Shown here piece after piece: positions 33,491-45,584 of a stretch of 64,000 bases of DNA. The stretch's first letter is position 1; every line of letters starts with the position of its first letter. Position numbers and translations under genes: made by a program. The notes below the pieces were generated by a model. That model saw only the letters and a list, made by a program, of their open reading frames with translations. It searched no databases and had not been told where the DNA came from. Source of the stretch: Hippasteria phrygiana. Its lineage: Eukaryota; Echinodermata; Asteroidea; Valvatida; Goniasteridae. The stretch spans positions 791,746 through 855,745 of the forward strand of contig JAZGUH010000537.1 of the NCBI GenBank assembly GCA_037893225.1, written 5' to 3'.

Positions 33491-35535
33491 ATGCCACTGT
33501 GTGCAGCTAGCGGATGCAGACTTTCGAACAGCCTTGACCAAGGCTTACAAGCCGCAGGCCCCTCCATCAAGAAAACGGCACCACTCAAATCCAAGTCCTT
33601 TGAAGTCATCACCGACCGCAACAAGCAGATGGAAAGGTGGGCTGAACACTACGTGGAGCTGTACGCTACGGAGAATACAGTGTCAGAGGAGGCTTTGAAC
33701 GGCATCACAAGCCTGCCTGTGATGGAGGAGCATGACAGGGAGGGTTCCCTGTCATGCTCCTCCATCACAGGCAGGCTACACAGGAGGAGCACAGTGGGTA
33801 CACAGGAGGAGCTCAGTAAAGCCATCGACAGCCTCGCTTGCGGTAAGGCCCCAGGTGCTGACGGGATAACATATGACGTCATCAAACTTGGGAAACTTTC
33901 CCTCCTGCCACATCTGCACGACCTCCTCTGTCTCTGCTGGAACGAAGGAGCCGTCCCCCAGGACATGAGTGACACCAAGATCGTCACGCTGTACAAGAGT
34001 AAGGGCGACCGCAGCGACTGTAAAAATTACCGCGGCATTTCTCTGCTCAGAATCGTGGGGAAGGCCTTTGGCCGTGTTGCCCTCGCCAGACTCCAGCTCC
34101 TGGCGGAGCGCGTCTACACTGAGTCACATGCACAGTGCGGTTTTAGGGCAGCAAGATCCACAGTAGACATGATCTTCACCCTTCGACAACTCCAAGCGAA
34201 ATCCTGGGAACAGAGGAGACCCCTGTATATCGCCTTTGTCGACCTAACAAAGGCGTTCGACCTCATCAGCAGAGATGGTTTCTTCAAGTTGTTCGCAAAG
34301 ATCGGCTGCCCTCCAAAATTCCTCAGCATCGTGAACTCACGATAACATGCAGGGGGCTCAGTCTGCTGTGACGGGGAAACTTCAGAGGATTTTCCAATCC
34401 GCAGCGGAGTAAAGCAGGGCTGCGTTCTAGCACCGACCCTCTTTAGAATCTTCTACTCCCTCCTGCTGTCGTTTGCATTTGGCTCATCTCCTGAAGGCGT
34501 CTACCTACGCACCAGAGCTGATGGCAAACTTTTCAATCTTGCCCGCCTGAGGTCCAAGACAAAAGTGATCAGTGTGCTCCTCAGAGAAATGTTATTTGCA
34601 GACAATGCCGCGCTAGCATCCCACACCGAGACAGGGCTCCAGCGGCTGATGGACAGGCTCTCTTATGCTTGCAAGGAGTTTTCCCTCACCGTCAGCATTA
34701 AGAAGACCAACGTCATGGGCCAAGAAGTTGAAATCCCACCCTCCATCTCCATCGACGACAAGACACTCGACTGTGTGAACACCTTCACATACCTCGGGTC
34801 AACAGTATCCAGCCGTCTCTTGACGCGGAACTGAGCACCCGTCTTGCAAAGGCTGCCGCAGTGATGGCCAGGCTGGCAAAGAGAGTGTGGTCTATCAAGA
34901 ACCTAACTGTGCGCACGAAACTCCAGGTCTATCAAGCATGTGTCATCAGCACTCTGCTGTACGGCAGTGAGGCCTGGACCATCTACACCAGACAAGAAAA
35001 GCGGCTGAACAGCTTCCACCTGCGCTGCCTACGCCGCATCCTGGGCATCACGTGGCAGGAGAAAGTCCCCAACACGGAAGTCCTAGAACGTGCTCACTCC
35101 ACCAGCATGTTCGCCATGTTGAGCCAGCGCCGCCTCAGATGGCTTGGCCACGTCTACATGATGGACTCTAGTCGGCTCCCCAGGGCTATCTTGTACGGCG
35201 AGCTGCAGACAGGCTCCAGGCCTGTTGGTCAACCGTGCCTGCGCTTCAAAGACGTCTGCAAACGGGACATGAAGCAGGCAGGCATCGACCCCAACAGCTG
35301 GAAGGAAGTCGCCCAGGATCGCTGCACTTGGAGGCAGACAGTTGCGGCTGGGACCCGCCACGCTGAAGAGAGGCGCACATCCTTGCTGCAGAAGAAGAGG
35401 CAGAGGAGGAAATTGCAAGCAGCAGCACCTACCCCCATGCCAGGCCCCTCTCCCTTTGTCTGCGCCAACTGCGGCAGAGACTGTCATGCAAGAGTGGGGC
35501 TGCTCAGTCACAGCCGCCGCTGCAGCAGACAATAA
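33491..35535 (+). pseudogene. Decayed non-LTR retrotransposon reverse transcriptase
   Basis: Fragments in shifting frames: 33491-34345 has KAPGADGITYDVIK, FVDLTKAFDLISRDG and the NYRGISLL motif. About 34346-34560 is broken. 34565-34834 has the catalytic region as LFADNAA (family norm ADD, so the second Asp is lost to Asn). 34861-35535 has the C-terminal domain with LLYGSEAWT, RWLGHV and a CANCGRDC...HSRRC finger. The layout matches a LINE common in marine invertebrates. No 5' part or target duplication is seen. Clearly dead. Confidence 0.88.
33710..33777. repeat. Perfect 32-bp inverted repeat within the LINE remnant
   Basis: 33710-33741 is the exact reverse complement of 33746-33777 with a 4-nt GGGT spacer. 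One arm duplicates the normal coding text of the other in inverse, so it looks like a template-switch snapback. Confidence 0.93.
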
Positions 35536-35689
35536 CTCTTCAGGCGCAGTCCATCGTCGGCATTGACGGACGGATGCCTACTACTACTACTACCTAACTA
35601 TACTGTAAGTTAATAGTAGTCTCAATCATCCTGTGAAATTATGGCACCAGGTGTGCTGTCGTTGTCAAGAAAAGTGGAAATTTAAATCG

Positions 35690-35727
35690 TTTTCCAACGA
35701 TTGCCGGCCGGCAGTCGTTGGAAAACT
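35690..35727. repeat. Near-perfect 38-bp palindrome
   Basis: GTTTTCCAACGATTGCCGG is followed directly by its complement with one mismatch, centred on CCGG|CCGG. Confidence 0.85.
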
Positions 35728-35733
35728 GCCCTG

Positions 35734-35844
35734 TAGCATTAAGTCAAGGCGCGCGTGGCTACCCGGACGAGTGGCGCGCCCCGTTGCTGGCATATTCGGG
35801 GTGCGTCGCGCGTCCAGGTAACCACGCGCCTTGACTAAAGGCTA
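35734..35844. mobile_element. Short palindromic MITE (hAT-like family, copy 1)
   Basis: Ends TAGC(A)TTAAGTCAAGGCGCGCGTGG and CCACGCGCCTTGACTAAAGGCTA, the same terminal repeat as the copy at 50774-50912. No target duplication recognised for this copy. Confidence 0.65.
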
Positions 35845-36109
35845 TATCATCCGCCCGATGGTTGAAAACGAGCACCGTTTTTCTCTCGTTTTTTTTCGCC
35901 ATCCAAGAACGCAAAACTTTGAACAGGTCAGTGAAACGATATTTCCTATAAAATATTAACCCCCAAATCCGCCCATTTCTGAAAATTGCAACAATGACCA
36001 ATCATGTACACTACCTTTAAACAACTAGTTGGTTGTTTAAGCAGGGCACATGAACAACCCGGGGTTGTTTAAAAGTTTAAACAATGTTTTTCTCTGTGTA
36101 TGTAGGCAA

Positions 36110-36290
36110 ATGAGGGGCACCAAGCAGATGTTGAGGGCACCAAGGCACATGGAGGGCACCAAGGCATGGGGAGAGCATCTTGGCAAATGATGGAGGGCAC
36201 CAAGGCAAATTATGGAGGGCACCAAGGCAAATGATGGAGGAAACCAAGGCAAATGATAGAGGAGGGCACCAAGGCATATGAGGACACAGA
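36110..36290. repeat. ~24-bp minisatellite
   Basis: About eight degenerate copies of GAGGGCACCAAGGCAAATGATG. The Leu/Pro/Cys-rich frames on the minus strand derive from it. Confidence 0.8.
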
Positions 36291-36413
36291 AAAGCAAAAT
36301 AGTACCCACCTTGTCATAATTCAACCTTTAAAAAAAACGGCAAAAAATAATACCAACAACCGCATCGCCGCATCAATTCCGGAACTTTGATCTGACCAGA
36401 GACCGACAACTTC

Positions 36414-36476
36414 TTTTTGCCTAAAAGGAAAAGTGCAACACAGTCCAAATGTTGCACTTTTCGTTTTAGGCAAAAC
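36414..36476. repeat. 25-bp inverted repeat
   Basis: TTTTGCCTAAAAGGAAAAGTGC pairs with GCACTTTTCGTTTTAGGCAAAA with one mismatch across a short loop. Confidence 0.85.
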
Positions 36477-36479
36477 AAA

Positions 36480-38515
36480 ATAATTTACTCCACAGTGTAA
36501 TAACATAAACAAGCACGAATTGGTGCAGGAGCCGCGTCGTCGAGCGTGTGTATACAGCCTACGGTCTCATACATGTTGCGTGTGCGTTTGGTATGTGAGA
36601 GTTTCGTCAAGGAAAACCGTCATGTGACGGTCACGTGGAAGGTAACGTGACGAAAAATGAACAAGAACAACAACACTAAGCGCTTATAGAGCCTCGTCAC
36701 GCGTCTGGCGACGCACGAGGCGGCTAAAAATTGTTGTCTGAGACTGTATAAAAATGTATTTAAAATGTAGGAGTACAAGGTGGTTTTACAAACATTTTTT
36801 GAAGGGCACAACTGATTTGTTTCCATAATTATTGCATAGTAACTCAGTTTTCTATAAATGTAGATGAATGAATTATGTCATTATCCAACATGAAGACTTT
36901 ACTTGCGTGTGTGGAAGTTTCGTCATAGACACATGCACGGTACAGCCTGCGGTCTCAAGCTCATAGACTTTCCTTGTACTGATATGGTTATACGAGACCA
37001 AAACAAAATTGTCATCTATTTTTCAAGTTAAGCTAGGTTCTGACTTATAGGGTCTATTATTAGGCATACTTTGAAGTTATTTCAATGAACTATTACCATG
37101 TAAATATATATGCATTGTTGGGGGGGGGGGGGGCTTGAAATGATGTTGCACTTTAGTTTTTCTGAACAGTAGAAGCCAATTTAAAAATAACAATTTTCTT
37201 GTTTTGAAGTAAATGCAATTTTATGGTTTTGATTTTTTTTAAAGACATTGTGCTTTCGAATTTTGTATGCTCCAACTTTTGTGCGGAGCACAGTTCCCAT
37301 CCTATCGATTATTTGAAAAACTGCAGAGTGCGGATTCAGTTATTGTCCCTCATGGACTTGCGTGCAACTACATGTATCTGATTTGTTCATCTCCTAAAAC
37401 CAACTTGTTCAATGTGCACTCCCGTAGGTGTGCACATAACAAAAAAATTGAACTTCATTTTCACAAAACAAGGAGTCAAGAGTCTGATAACTCTGAAAGG
37501 TTGTAATCGGGAGGGGGGGGGGGGGGGGGGGGGGAGGTAGGAATGAGAGACCAAACCACCACAAACACACAAACAAAACAAAACAGCTGATCACCTACCA
37601 AATCTCAAGTCCGATTACAAGACACATGAAGTAAATTGTATTATACTTCAATTAATGACAGACATTTTCCAGAAATGTTATTGCTGTTACACAACTTTGT
37701 GATGACTTTAAATAACGTGTATACCAAGCAAAAGTATCAAAAGGATAATTTATTTTGTTAAAGCTTCTATGCACGTGCTCTGACTGAATTTTCAATTGAA
37801 TGAATTTCTCTCTAATATAACGAATTATGCGAAGATTGATACACATTAATATTGCATGAATTAAGAGCGTCTCGCTCCTAATTAAAAATTTGAAACTTAT
37901 TAAATTTATTACTTATCGTCGGTCGATGTTCTTGTGTAATGTCTCATTGGAAAGTTCATGATTTATTTAATGGTAGCAAATCAGTAATTCAATTTGAAAA
38001 GTTATTTTGTTCAGGATGATACAACTCAAAATACGGAAGCAGCTTTAATTTCCAAACATACAAGTACAGTTCAAGTCTTTCAATTTTAATTCTGAAGTCG
38101 AAACTACTATGTTGGAAAGAGAACACCCATCATTTCTATTTTTAATTGCTAAAAAAACGGGATCAATATCTGTTGGATTAACTATCAATATTTAATATCA
38201 ATATTAGATAGCATCAAAATGAACATTGTCTTTAAGCTGTGCTACACATAGCATTCTAAAATAAGCATAACATTGTGTTCAAAGTATACAACAATTAGTA
38301 TTTAAAGTTACCCTTTTACAACACACAATTAATTCTCCCATGGCCCCCATACGAAAAAAAGATGACAAAATAAAAGAAGAAAACGCAAAATATTCACACA
38401 GATATATGTAAAATCTGAAACCACTTATACACTAAGTATTGTTGTCATCTTTATTTTTGTTTTTTTCCTTTCCAGCCCGTACTGAATGGGCTGTTCACTC
38501 TGTACCCATGGGCGT
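36480..38515. other. Intergenic AT-rich DNA with dG tracts
   Basis: No gene. dG runs at about 37120-37133 and 37512-37534. A GAGACCG-type motif (CAGCCTACGGTCTCATA at 36557 and CAGCCTGCGGTCTCAAG at 36944) occurs twice. Confidence 0.4.
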
Positions 38516-39540
38516 CAATCCTGGGGGGGGGGGGGGGGGGCAGGGAGACACGTCCCCCCCCCACGTTTTGAAGGGTGGGGGACACAATATCAAATGCCCC
38601 CCCCCCCATGTTTTTTAACTCTTGTATCTCATGTAGGGCCCCTATATGTCCCTTATGTACTGTAGCGGAAAGTGTGCAGACTGGGAGGAGCGTACCGCTC
38701 AGCGATATAATATATACGGGGCTAGCATTGTGGACAGCGCGTAGCCGGCTGGCGATGATGCAAGCGCGCCATCGAGCTGTGAAGACGTAAGTTTTGGCTG
38801 GTCTTGCTGGGTGCATGTTTGGATAGCTCGTGGCAGCGTGTTCTGTTCTATGATATGCGCGGGCAGGACTGTTTACATCTGCTAACTACATGAACTAGCA
38901 GGTTAAGCAGTCTAGCCGCACACTTGCGGGTGCGCCTAGTTGCGTTGGGCCCGGTGTAAAAGGTAATCCCCCCGATAAATGTGTCCCCCGGCAGTAGCTT
39001 TTTTTGTGCCAGGGAGGACAAACAACGTCTGAACCGTCCGAAAAACGTCTTTATAATACTATTTCTTTTTGCTTTTTATGACGCCTCAAATGCCGGGGGG
39101 GGGGGGGGTGGGGATTCCCCCCCCCCCCCCCCCTCCCCCCCCCCCCCCCCCCCCCGGGCAGATTTTTCAGGTCGCGATCCGGTAAATGTGTCCGGGGAAA
39201 AATAATTATCTAGATAAATGTTTTTTTGTTCCCCTGCAGAGCGGCGGCGATTTCTCATCAAGGTGGGGTGGGGGATGGACAGAGAAAAAAGCACACAACC
39301 AACAATAATTGTTAAGCATTTTGTACTCGGTGTCTCTAGGGAAATTTTTCAAAATGTGTGCTGATCTTTGTGTATTCTGGTGCATACTGCATGTAAAAGG
39401 CAATGACCTATAAAATGTATATGACAAGGGGGAATTTATTGGGGGACACTGCCATAGTCGTCCCCTCCCCAAAACTATTTTTTGGGGAACGTGTTCCCCC
39501 CCCCCCCCCCGGGTCCGCCGCCATGCCCCTGCCCAACGGT
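38515..39540. repeat. Cluster of dG/dC tracts in dispersed repeat sequence
   Basis: G or C runs at 38522-38541, 38608-38618, 39095-39155 (G run followed by C runs) and 39496-39510. The segment around 38985-39110 (TTTTTTTGTGCCAGGGAGG to GACGCCTCAAATGCCGGGG) recurs inverted at 60625-60760, so it belongs to a dispersed element. Its full limits are unclear. Confidence 0.65.
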
Positions 39541-40020
39541 GTCCATCTGGTAAATGCTATGGAACGCCAAAGAGGCATTTAATGTGATCATCAAATCGGT
39601 GATGCATTGTCACGATCGGTGATGGACTTTCGCGAGTGGTGATGGACGTTTGCGATCTTGTTACATGCTAAGTTAAACAGTTTTTACGCGCGTAATACAA
39701 AAACAAATATTTTATTTAAATCAACATTATTTTGTATTAAGCAAGACGTAAACAAATTATGGCCAGAAATTCGTGTCGGGGAAAACTGTTTATGTTTCTA
39801 TTTTTTCCCCATGTAAAGTGGTTGCTAAAAGGTATCAACAAATTCTCAGTTTCGACACCGTAGTCCATGCGTCACTTTTTCGTTTAAGATTTCTAGACAA
39901 TCGAGGTTTCCCAGCTATAGGCAAATATCCAATACTGATCATAAAATTCACGTGGCGATCTTTTACATACAATAGATTTCTTTTCTCTATATCTCTTTTT
40001 GTTTGATAAAAAATGAGCAA
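39541..40020. other. Intergenic, no gene seen
   Basis: AT-rich; the CGATCGGTGATGGACTTTCGCGA text at 39608-39655 is a small local duplication (GGTGATGGAC twice). Confidence 0.4.
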
Positions 40021-40027
40021 TTCTTGG

Positions 40028-40320
40028 GCGGTCAGGCTGGTGTAGTGGTTCTTTTCTCGCCTTCCACCTCTGGTAACCCTGGTTTGATTCCCATCCAGGT
40101 GCACTATGTGGATTGGGTTTTCAGTCCCCTACCTGATTCCCAAGGAATAATTTGTTCTGGGATTTTTCCTCCCACTACTAAAACTGAAATTTCCTTCGGC
40201 ATCTTCTCTCAATTCAAACTAGGCCCTGAGGGAGAACACCAAAACTTTGAGCACGGGTTCAATGTTAGAGGGAAACCAAGTGATTCAAATAAGCCAACTG
40301 GGAATTACAAATACATAACT
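40028..40320 (+). mobile_element. tRNA-derived SINE
   Basis: The head has a Pol III A box (GGTGTAGTGGTTC, about 40038) and B box (GGTTTGATTCC, about 40081) at tRNA spacing. The body reads GTGGATTGGGTTTTCAGTCC and GGGATTTTTCCTCCCACTAC, then AAAACTGAAATTTCCTTC, a shared core found in several animal SINE families by my recollection. No target duplication was resolved. Confidence 0.75.
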
Positions 40321-40344
40321 TTACTATGCATGTGTAGTAAGTAG

Positions 40345-42215
40345 GCCGATCGCTGGCCACTTTCGGATAAACTTACGGATAAACATGGCTCGATATTACG
40401 CACGAATCAATGGGGAAACAGCTTAACAAATTGGGAATTTATCATGCTTCACGGAATCCCCCTTAACCCCCCCCCCCCCCCCCCCCCAAGTTCCCCCCGA
40501 GAAAGACAGATTAAAACAAACAATTAATTATATAGTTACCTAACAAAACAAAATACAGATCGGATAAAAGTAAAGCCAACATTTTGTTTATAAATCCAAG
40601 TTTGTTTTCATTTCTGATCATGCGCACTGGTATTCCGACAGCTTGTTATAAGCAACCACCACACAGGGGTGAGATTTGTCAAGATTTTTCCTGATTTCAG
40701 GAATTTTACTGATTTCAGAATTTTTAGAGAATCTCTTGTGAAATATGGAATTCCTGAAGTGTTACCCTAAAGGTGTTTTTACCTGTAAAAGTGGATATAG
40801 ACCAATAGAAACAGGTAGGCAAATACAAACCCTAGACCCTAGCGACCCTACGCTGCTCTGGGGTCCTCGGCGACCCCCAAACACTGCAGATTTTGTGGAT
40901 TTTTCATTTTCGGCCAAACTCACCCCTGACCACAGCAATGAAATTGTGTACAAAGTCAACTGCCGATGCCCGCGCATTATGGTTTCAATTTGATAAATAC
41001 CGCTAGCGTTTATTATGAGAAATGCAGGTGTAGATTAAGAGACTTGTGTATACTGTATAATATACCAATATTACCGAAAACTTGCCAGACCAGTTTGAAA
41101 CTTTAAAGCTACTAACGGAAATTAGTGACAGCAACGTACAAGCATTCATGGAATTCACCATAGGTAAATTAGGGCGGGGTGGCATTAATTTTGAGAGTCA
41201 TGTTGGCTTTATTGAAGTCGTCCATAGGGCCTACTTGCAGTTATCACTAAATTTAATACACATTAACTCTCCCGAGCGTGGGATAATTTAAATAAATTGT
41301 TCTCAAAATAAAGTCTGCAGCCTATTTGTTCTGATGGAGCCGTCTCATAGTAATAAATGTATTGGTAGCAAGGAAACGTATATTAATATTTGAGTATTTG
41401 GCCGTGGATCTAATGGATTAATAATGAGGCATTGGTGGCTTAATAAATTTTCTTGATGTCACAGTTTATGCATTTTAAACCTAAATGGCCATTGTAATGT
41501 GACAGCTTGCTTGCGAGAATTAAATGACAGCTTTGACAAAGGAACAAATAGCTATGTAGATTCCACCTCGATACAAATTCGCCCCACAGTCCCCGAATGT
41601 CGAAATTTGTTTGAAAGCTGGGAAATCTTTAACCCCCCCCCCATGTACAAATTGTGATGATATCATAAGTGTAGGAGAAAAACACGTTCCGCACCGCCTG
41701 GGTGCCCCCTTTTGAAATATTGAAACAATATATTCGTCGGCACACAACTTTGTCACTGTTCATGGCAATCCGCGATCCGTGTATTATACATCACGCAGAG
41801 TAAAAGAAAGGTACCCGGCTAGTTTGGTATCTCCTATACACAAAATTAATATCAGGCAAGGTGACATCCGACTATTTTGGACAAATTTTTAGTATGTCGA
41901 TTGTTAATAAAACAAATTTATTTGTATTTATTTATATATTTAAAAAAAAATTTTTGGGGGGGGTGAGTGGGAATTTGTATAACAGCTTTTTACGGAAATA
42001 AAACTGGAAATAAACTTTGTAACATCGATTACCGGACTCGGCACCACAATGACAGATATTCCAGCATCTTGTACTGGGAATGCCTCATCTGGTATTAAAC
42101 GAGCAATTTTTCAAAATCTCGCCTAGACGAACATGGGATTTTACACATTAGACGGCATTGTTTGTTCATTGGAGGCATCCAAGCTGGATCAATCAGTGGG
42201 GGAAATGTGCGCGAG
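40345..42215. other. Intergenic, no gene seen
   Basis: dC runs at about 40468-40487 and 41632-41642. No conserved coding sequence recognised; the frame 40745-40993 has no known domain. Confidence 0.4.
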
Positions 42216-42218
42216 TGC

Positions 42219-43140
42219 CAATATGAAAGACGAAAAGGGGCCATCTGCTTTTCAGCTATCAGAATAGCAGAAAAGCAGATTGAACGTTTTGTGAAAAATG
42301 TATTTTTCTACTTTTCTGCTTTTCTGCTTCCAGAAAAGCAGATTTTACTTTTCCTCCTTTTGCTGGCGGACGAAAAGTGGCCATCTGCTTTTCTTTTGCT
42401 CGAGTAGCAGAAAATCAGATTGAACGTTTTCTACTTTTCCATTTTCCCCTTTTCTGCCACCTGAAAAGCAGATTTTACTCAGGCGGCCGAAAAGTGACCA
42501 TCTGCTTTTCTTCTTTCAGAAAAGCCGAAAAGTGAATCGAACGTTCTGACAACGTACTGTGCATTCTACTTTTCTGCTTTTTGAATACCGGAAAAGCAAA
42601 TTTTACTTAGGCGACCGAAAGCAAAAAATAGATGGTCGTAACCACAACGTTCACGGTCTGCTGAAAGCAGAAAAACAAATGGCCACTTTTCGGCCGCCTC
42701 AGTAAAATCTGCTTTTCCGGTATGCAAAAAGCAGAAAAGTAGAATGCACAGTAGGCCTACTTGTCTGAACGTTCGATCTACTTTTCTGCTTTTCTGAAAG
42801 GAGAAAAGCAGATGGCCACGTTTCGGCCGCCTGAGTAAAATCTGCTTTTGAGGTGGCAGAAAAGGAGAAAATGGAAAAGTCGAAAACGTTCAATCTGACT
42901 TTCTGCTATTCTGATAGCAGAAAAGCAGATGGCCACTTTTCGTCCGCCTCCAAAAAGGAGGAAAAGTAAAATCTGCTTTTCTGGAAGCAGAAAAGTAGAA
43001 AAATACATTTTCACAAAACGTTCAATCTGCTTTTCAGGTAGCAGAAAAGTCGAAAAATTCAATTTACAAACGTTAAATCTGCTTTTCTGCTATTCTGATA
43101 GCAGAAAAGCAGATGGCCACTTTTGGTCCTCCATATGCCA
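42219..43140. mobile_element. Foldback element built on AGAAAAGCAGAT motifs
   Basis: Two ~430-bp arms, inverted about a centre near 42640-42660, share blocks in mirrored order: GGCCATCTGCTTTTC, TTGAACGTTTTGTGAAAAATG, GGCGG(C/A)CGAAAAGTG and TGCATTCTACTTTTCTGC. The motif GCAGAAAAGCAGAT or its complement recurs roughly every 60-100 bp. Ends resemble GGCATATGGAGGACCAAAAG. No transposase. Confidence 0.8.
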
Positions 43141-43517
43141 ACCACAATTTTGAAATTAAAGGTCATTTAAGCTCAGCGGGTCGAATAAGGTCCAAAATGA
43201 GTATTTAGATGAAGGGTGGTTACGGTTGGCAACCCAAAATGTTGCCAGCCCTATATCACCTCTGTTCGTAGCCCTTTACCGAGAGTGCCTTTTAGCGCTG
43301 TATTTGACGACTTCCATTACGAAAAAATAGAAAATTAATAGAGTTTCAAGCACCAGTGCACTGACGAAGGGCAACAAAAACAGGATTGCATGCATTATTC
43401 TAGGCGCTACAAAGGCCGGATTGTCGGAACACTTTCTTGCATCTCTACATATATTTACTTTTAAACTGATTATTTTGGGAAACTAATTGCGGGCTATGAA
43501 TATTATCTGTTGTCAGA

Positions 43518-44426
43518 CTACTGGACCGACTCCATTTCTGTGTTGACGTTGGCTGAGCCAGGTATCTTTTCTCCAGCTTCCCGTTGGTTTGGGCGTTGAT
43601 TACAAACGAAGCACATCAGGCTGTTGATACTCTCCCGGAACTCACCGATCCGCCACCAGTAGATGAAGGGATTCACGGCCGAGTTGACCATCAGAAAAAT
43701 GACGCAGGACATGTAGAATATCTGGAATCCCTTGCTTTGGCTATTGTAGTACTTACCGCTGAAGTAGACGTAGAAGTTGGCACAACAGAAGGGAAGCCAA
43801 CATACGAGCGAGGTCACCAGGATGATGGTAAAGGTGACCATCAGGTGGCGGGTCTGGCGTAGGTAGGTGCGGGTCATTTCGTCTTCTTCACTGATGTTCG
43901 GCCTTAGCGTGAGCGTTGGGTCGTACCGGGCGATCTTACGGAACACGGCGTAGTATAACACAGTGGTGACTAAGAGGACTGTGAGCGTGATGAGGGGTCG
44001 GATCAGTCGGATAGCAACCTGGGAGTAGACGTATGTGGAGGGGACGTATATCGCAGCGGCGATCAACCACATGACCACACACGCCATGAACAAGCGACAG
44101 GATGTGACCATGGCGTAGTAGCGGGCAGGCGGAGTGATATACAAGGCCAGAAGGCGGTTCACGGCGATCGCCAGGAGGTTTAACTCTGCCGTGAACTGTG
44201 CCATTCTTAACAGGGCCAGTAAGATATTGTACTCGTGGTACTGGTAGATGAACGTCAGGATGGGATAGGAGAGATTGGCGAGCACGAGGTTGAAAATTAA
44301 AGCGTAGTACTTGATGCGGAGCTGCTTGGCCTGTGCAAATACGGCGAGAGCCAGGATATTGCCGACGATTGTCAGGGCGCTGGCAACCTGCAGAGCAATA
44401 CTAGCTTCCCACTGCCAGCCTTCCAT
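43518..44426 (-). CDS. Single-exon rhodopsin-like GPCR, atypical
   Basis: 302 aa, ATG at 44426-44424. Seven hydrophobic segments. Visible family marks: GN in helix 1 (IVGNILALAVF), CWLPF in helix 6, NSAVNPFIYWW in helix 7 (NPxxY). Departures: the helix-2 acidic site is ANL rather than ADL, the helix-3 DRY site reads NRL, and no Cys lies before helix 3 or in the short second loop, so the usual disulfide is absent. The N-terminus is short with no glycosylation sequon. Plasma membrane receptor; ligand unknown. Intronless receptors of this kind are often expanded in echinoderms. Frame is intact, suggesting selection. Confidence 0.9.
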   Translation of the reverse strand: MEGWQWEASIALQVASALTIVGNILALAVFAQAKQLRIKYYALIFNLVLANLSYPILTFIYQYHEYNILLALLRMAQFTAELNLLAIAVNRLLALYITPPARYYAMVTSCRLFMACVVMWLIAAAIYVPSTYVYSQVAIRLIRPLITLTVLLVTTVLYYAVFRKIARYDPTLTLRPNISEEDEMTRTYLRQTRHLMVTFTIILVTSLVCWLPFCCANFYVYFSGKYYNSQSKGFQIFYMSCVIFLMVNSAVNPFIYWWRIGEFRESINSLMCFVCNQRPNQREAGEKIPGSANVNTEMESVQ

Positions 44427-44796
44427 GTTGCGATGTTGCAGTGGGTTACTTTCAAATTTGCAGCTGCATAGAAAATAAAAATAACAAATTATTTGAAGGC
44501 TAATGAAATGATTAGCAAGGAATGGACTTTTTACGAAGTAGACATGACTTTATAACGAAGCCATTTTACAAAATATGAACCTCAAACTTTAGAACGTGGC
44601 ACACTCCGAATAACAATATACAAACAAGTACAGAATGAAATAACGATACTTTAAACTCAGTGAATGCTGACAACTCAAAGTTGCAACAATTTACATGGAA
44701 TGGAATTTGCGTCGAAGATGATGTAAATTAGAACAGAGATCTTCTCACTGATCACGCGGTACCCGCTGCAACATTGAATTCGAATCGGCCAGTCGA

Positions 44797-44965
44797 ACCC
44801 GGCAAGCTCGGTGATCCAGTGGTTAAGACGTCTGCACTATAGTAAGCAGGACGTCGTGGGTCTGAGTCCTGCCCGGGTAAGCCTGTGAACTTGTTCAGAC
44901 AGGCTCCTGGAAAGCACTGAGCATACAGTGCTTCATACATCACCTCATCCAAACCATAACCTATC
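44797..44965 (+). mobile_element. tRNA-derived SINE fragment
   Basis: AGCTCGGTGATCCAGTGGTTAAGAC (A-box region) and GGGTCTGAGTCCTGCCC (degenerate B box) at tRNA spacing. The first ~17 bp recur at 48764-48781 as a truncated copy (GAGCTCGGTGATCCAG). The rest has no recognised core. Confidence 0.6.
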
Positions 44966-45371
44966 CTAAATCCTAACGCCAACCCTATCTCTGTTTCTCA
45001 CCCTAATCCTCACACTTACAGTTACCTTATGTTTATCATTGTTTTGGGATACGGGGGACTGCTGAATAAATCGGTTTTTCAGGGAGTCTGATGTTCATGC
45101 GACACCGGTTCATACAGGTTCGTGAATTCGAGAGCGAGGCGAATTTGTTAGGGGAACAAGAAATATCGCAATGAAACAACAACTGATGACGTCATGAAAT
45201 TCGCTTCGCTTTCGCATTCACGTAAAGTGTGCAAATTCGAACGCGAAACGAATTTACTGCGATAAAAAAATTGCGGTGACGATTCGCTCAAGTTGACATG
45301 TGTTCAACTTTTGCAAATACGCAGCACGAATATTTGGCATTGACCAGGTGCGACGGAGCACTTTTGAAGGT

Positions 45372-45408
<37 letters not shown>

Positions 45409-45584
45409 AGCAACGCCGGTGCCGTCGGCTGCTGCTCTTTTGTATGTTTTTCTTGTGCGGAACCGCCAAATGGAAAACGTGTGGGGGAAATGGCACCCTG
45501 CCCTTCCCCCCCCCGTTCCGCCTCCCATATGACATTGGCACGTGATAACTTCGCTTCGTATTCACTTTCGCGTGAAGCATGAAC
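44966..45584. other. Intergenic with a ~33-nt dG tract
   Basis: The G run at 45372-45404 creates Gly/Pro frames. ATTCGCTTCGC/GCGAATTC inverted motifs (45130-45260) resemble text at 47905-48020, so an older element may have been split by the 45585-47853 insertion. Confidence 0.4.

Noticed and set aside
44797..44880. Functional tRNA gene
   Set aside because: Degenerate B box and no acceptor stem; SINE-derived.
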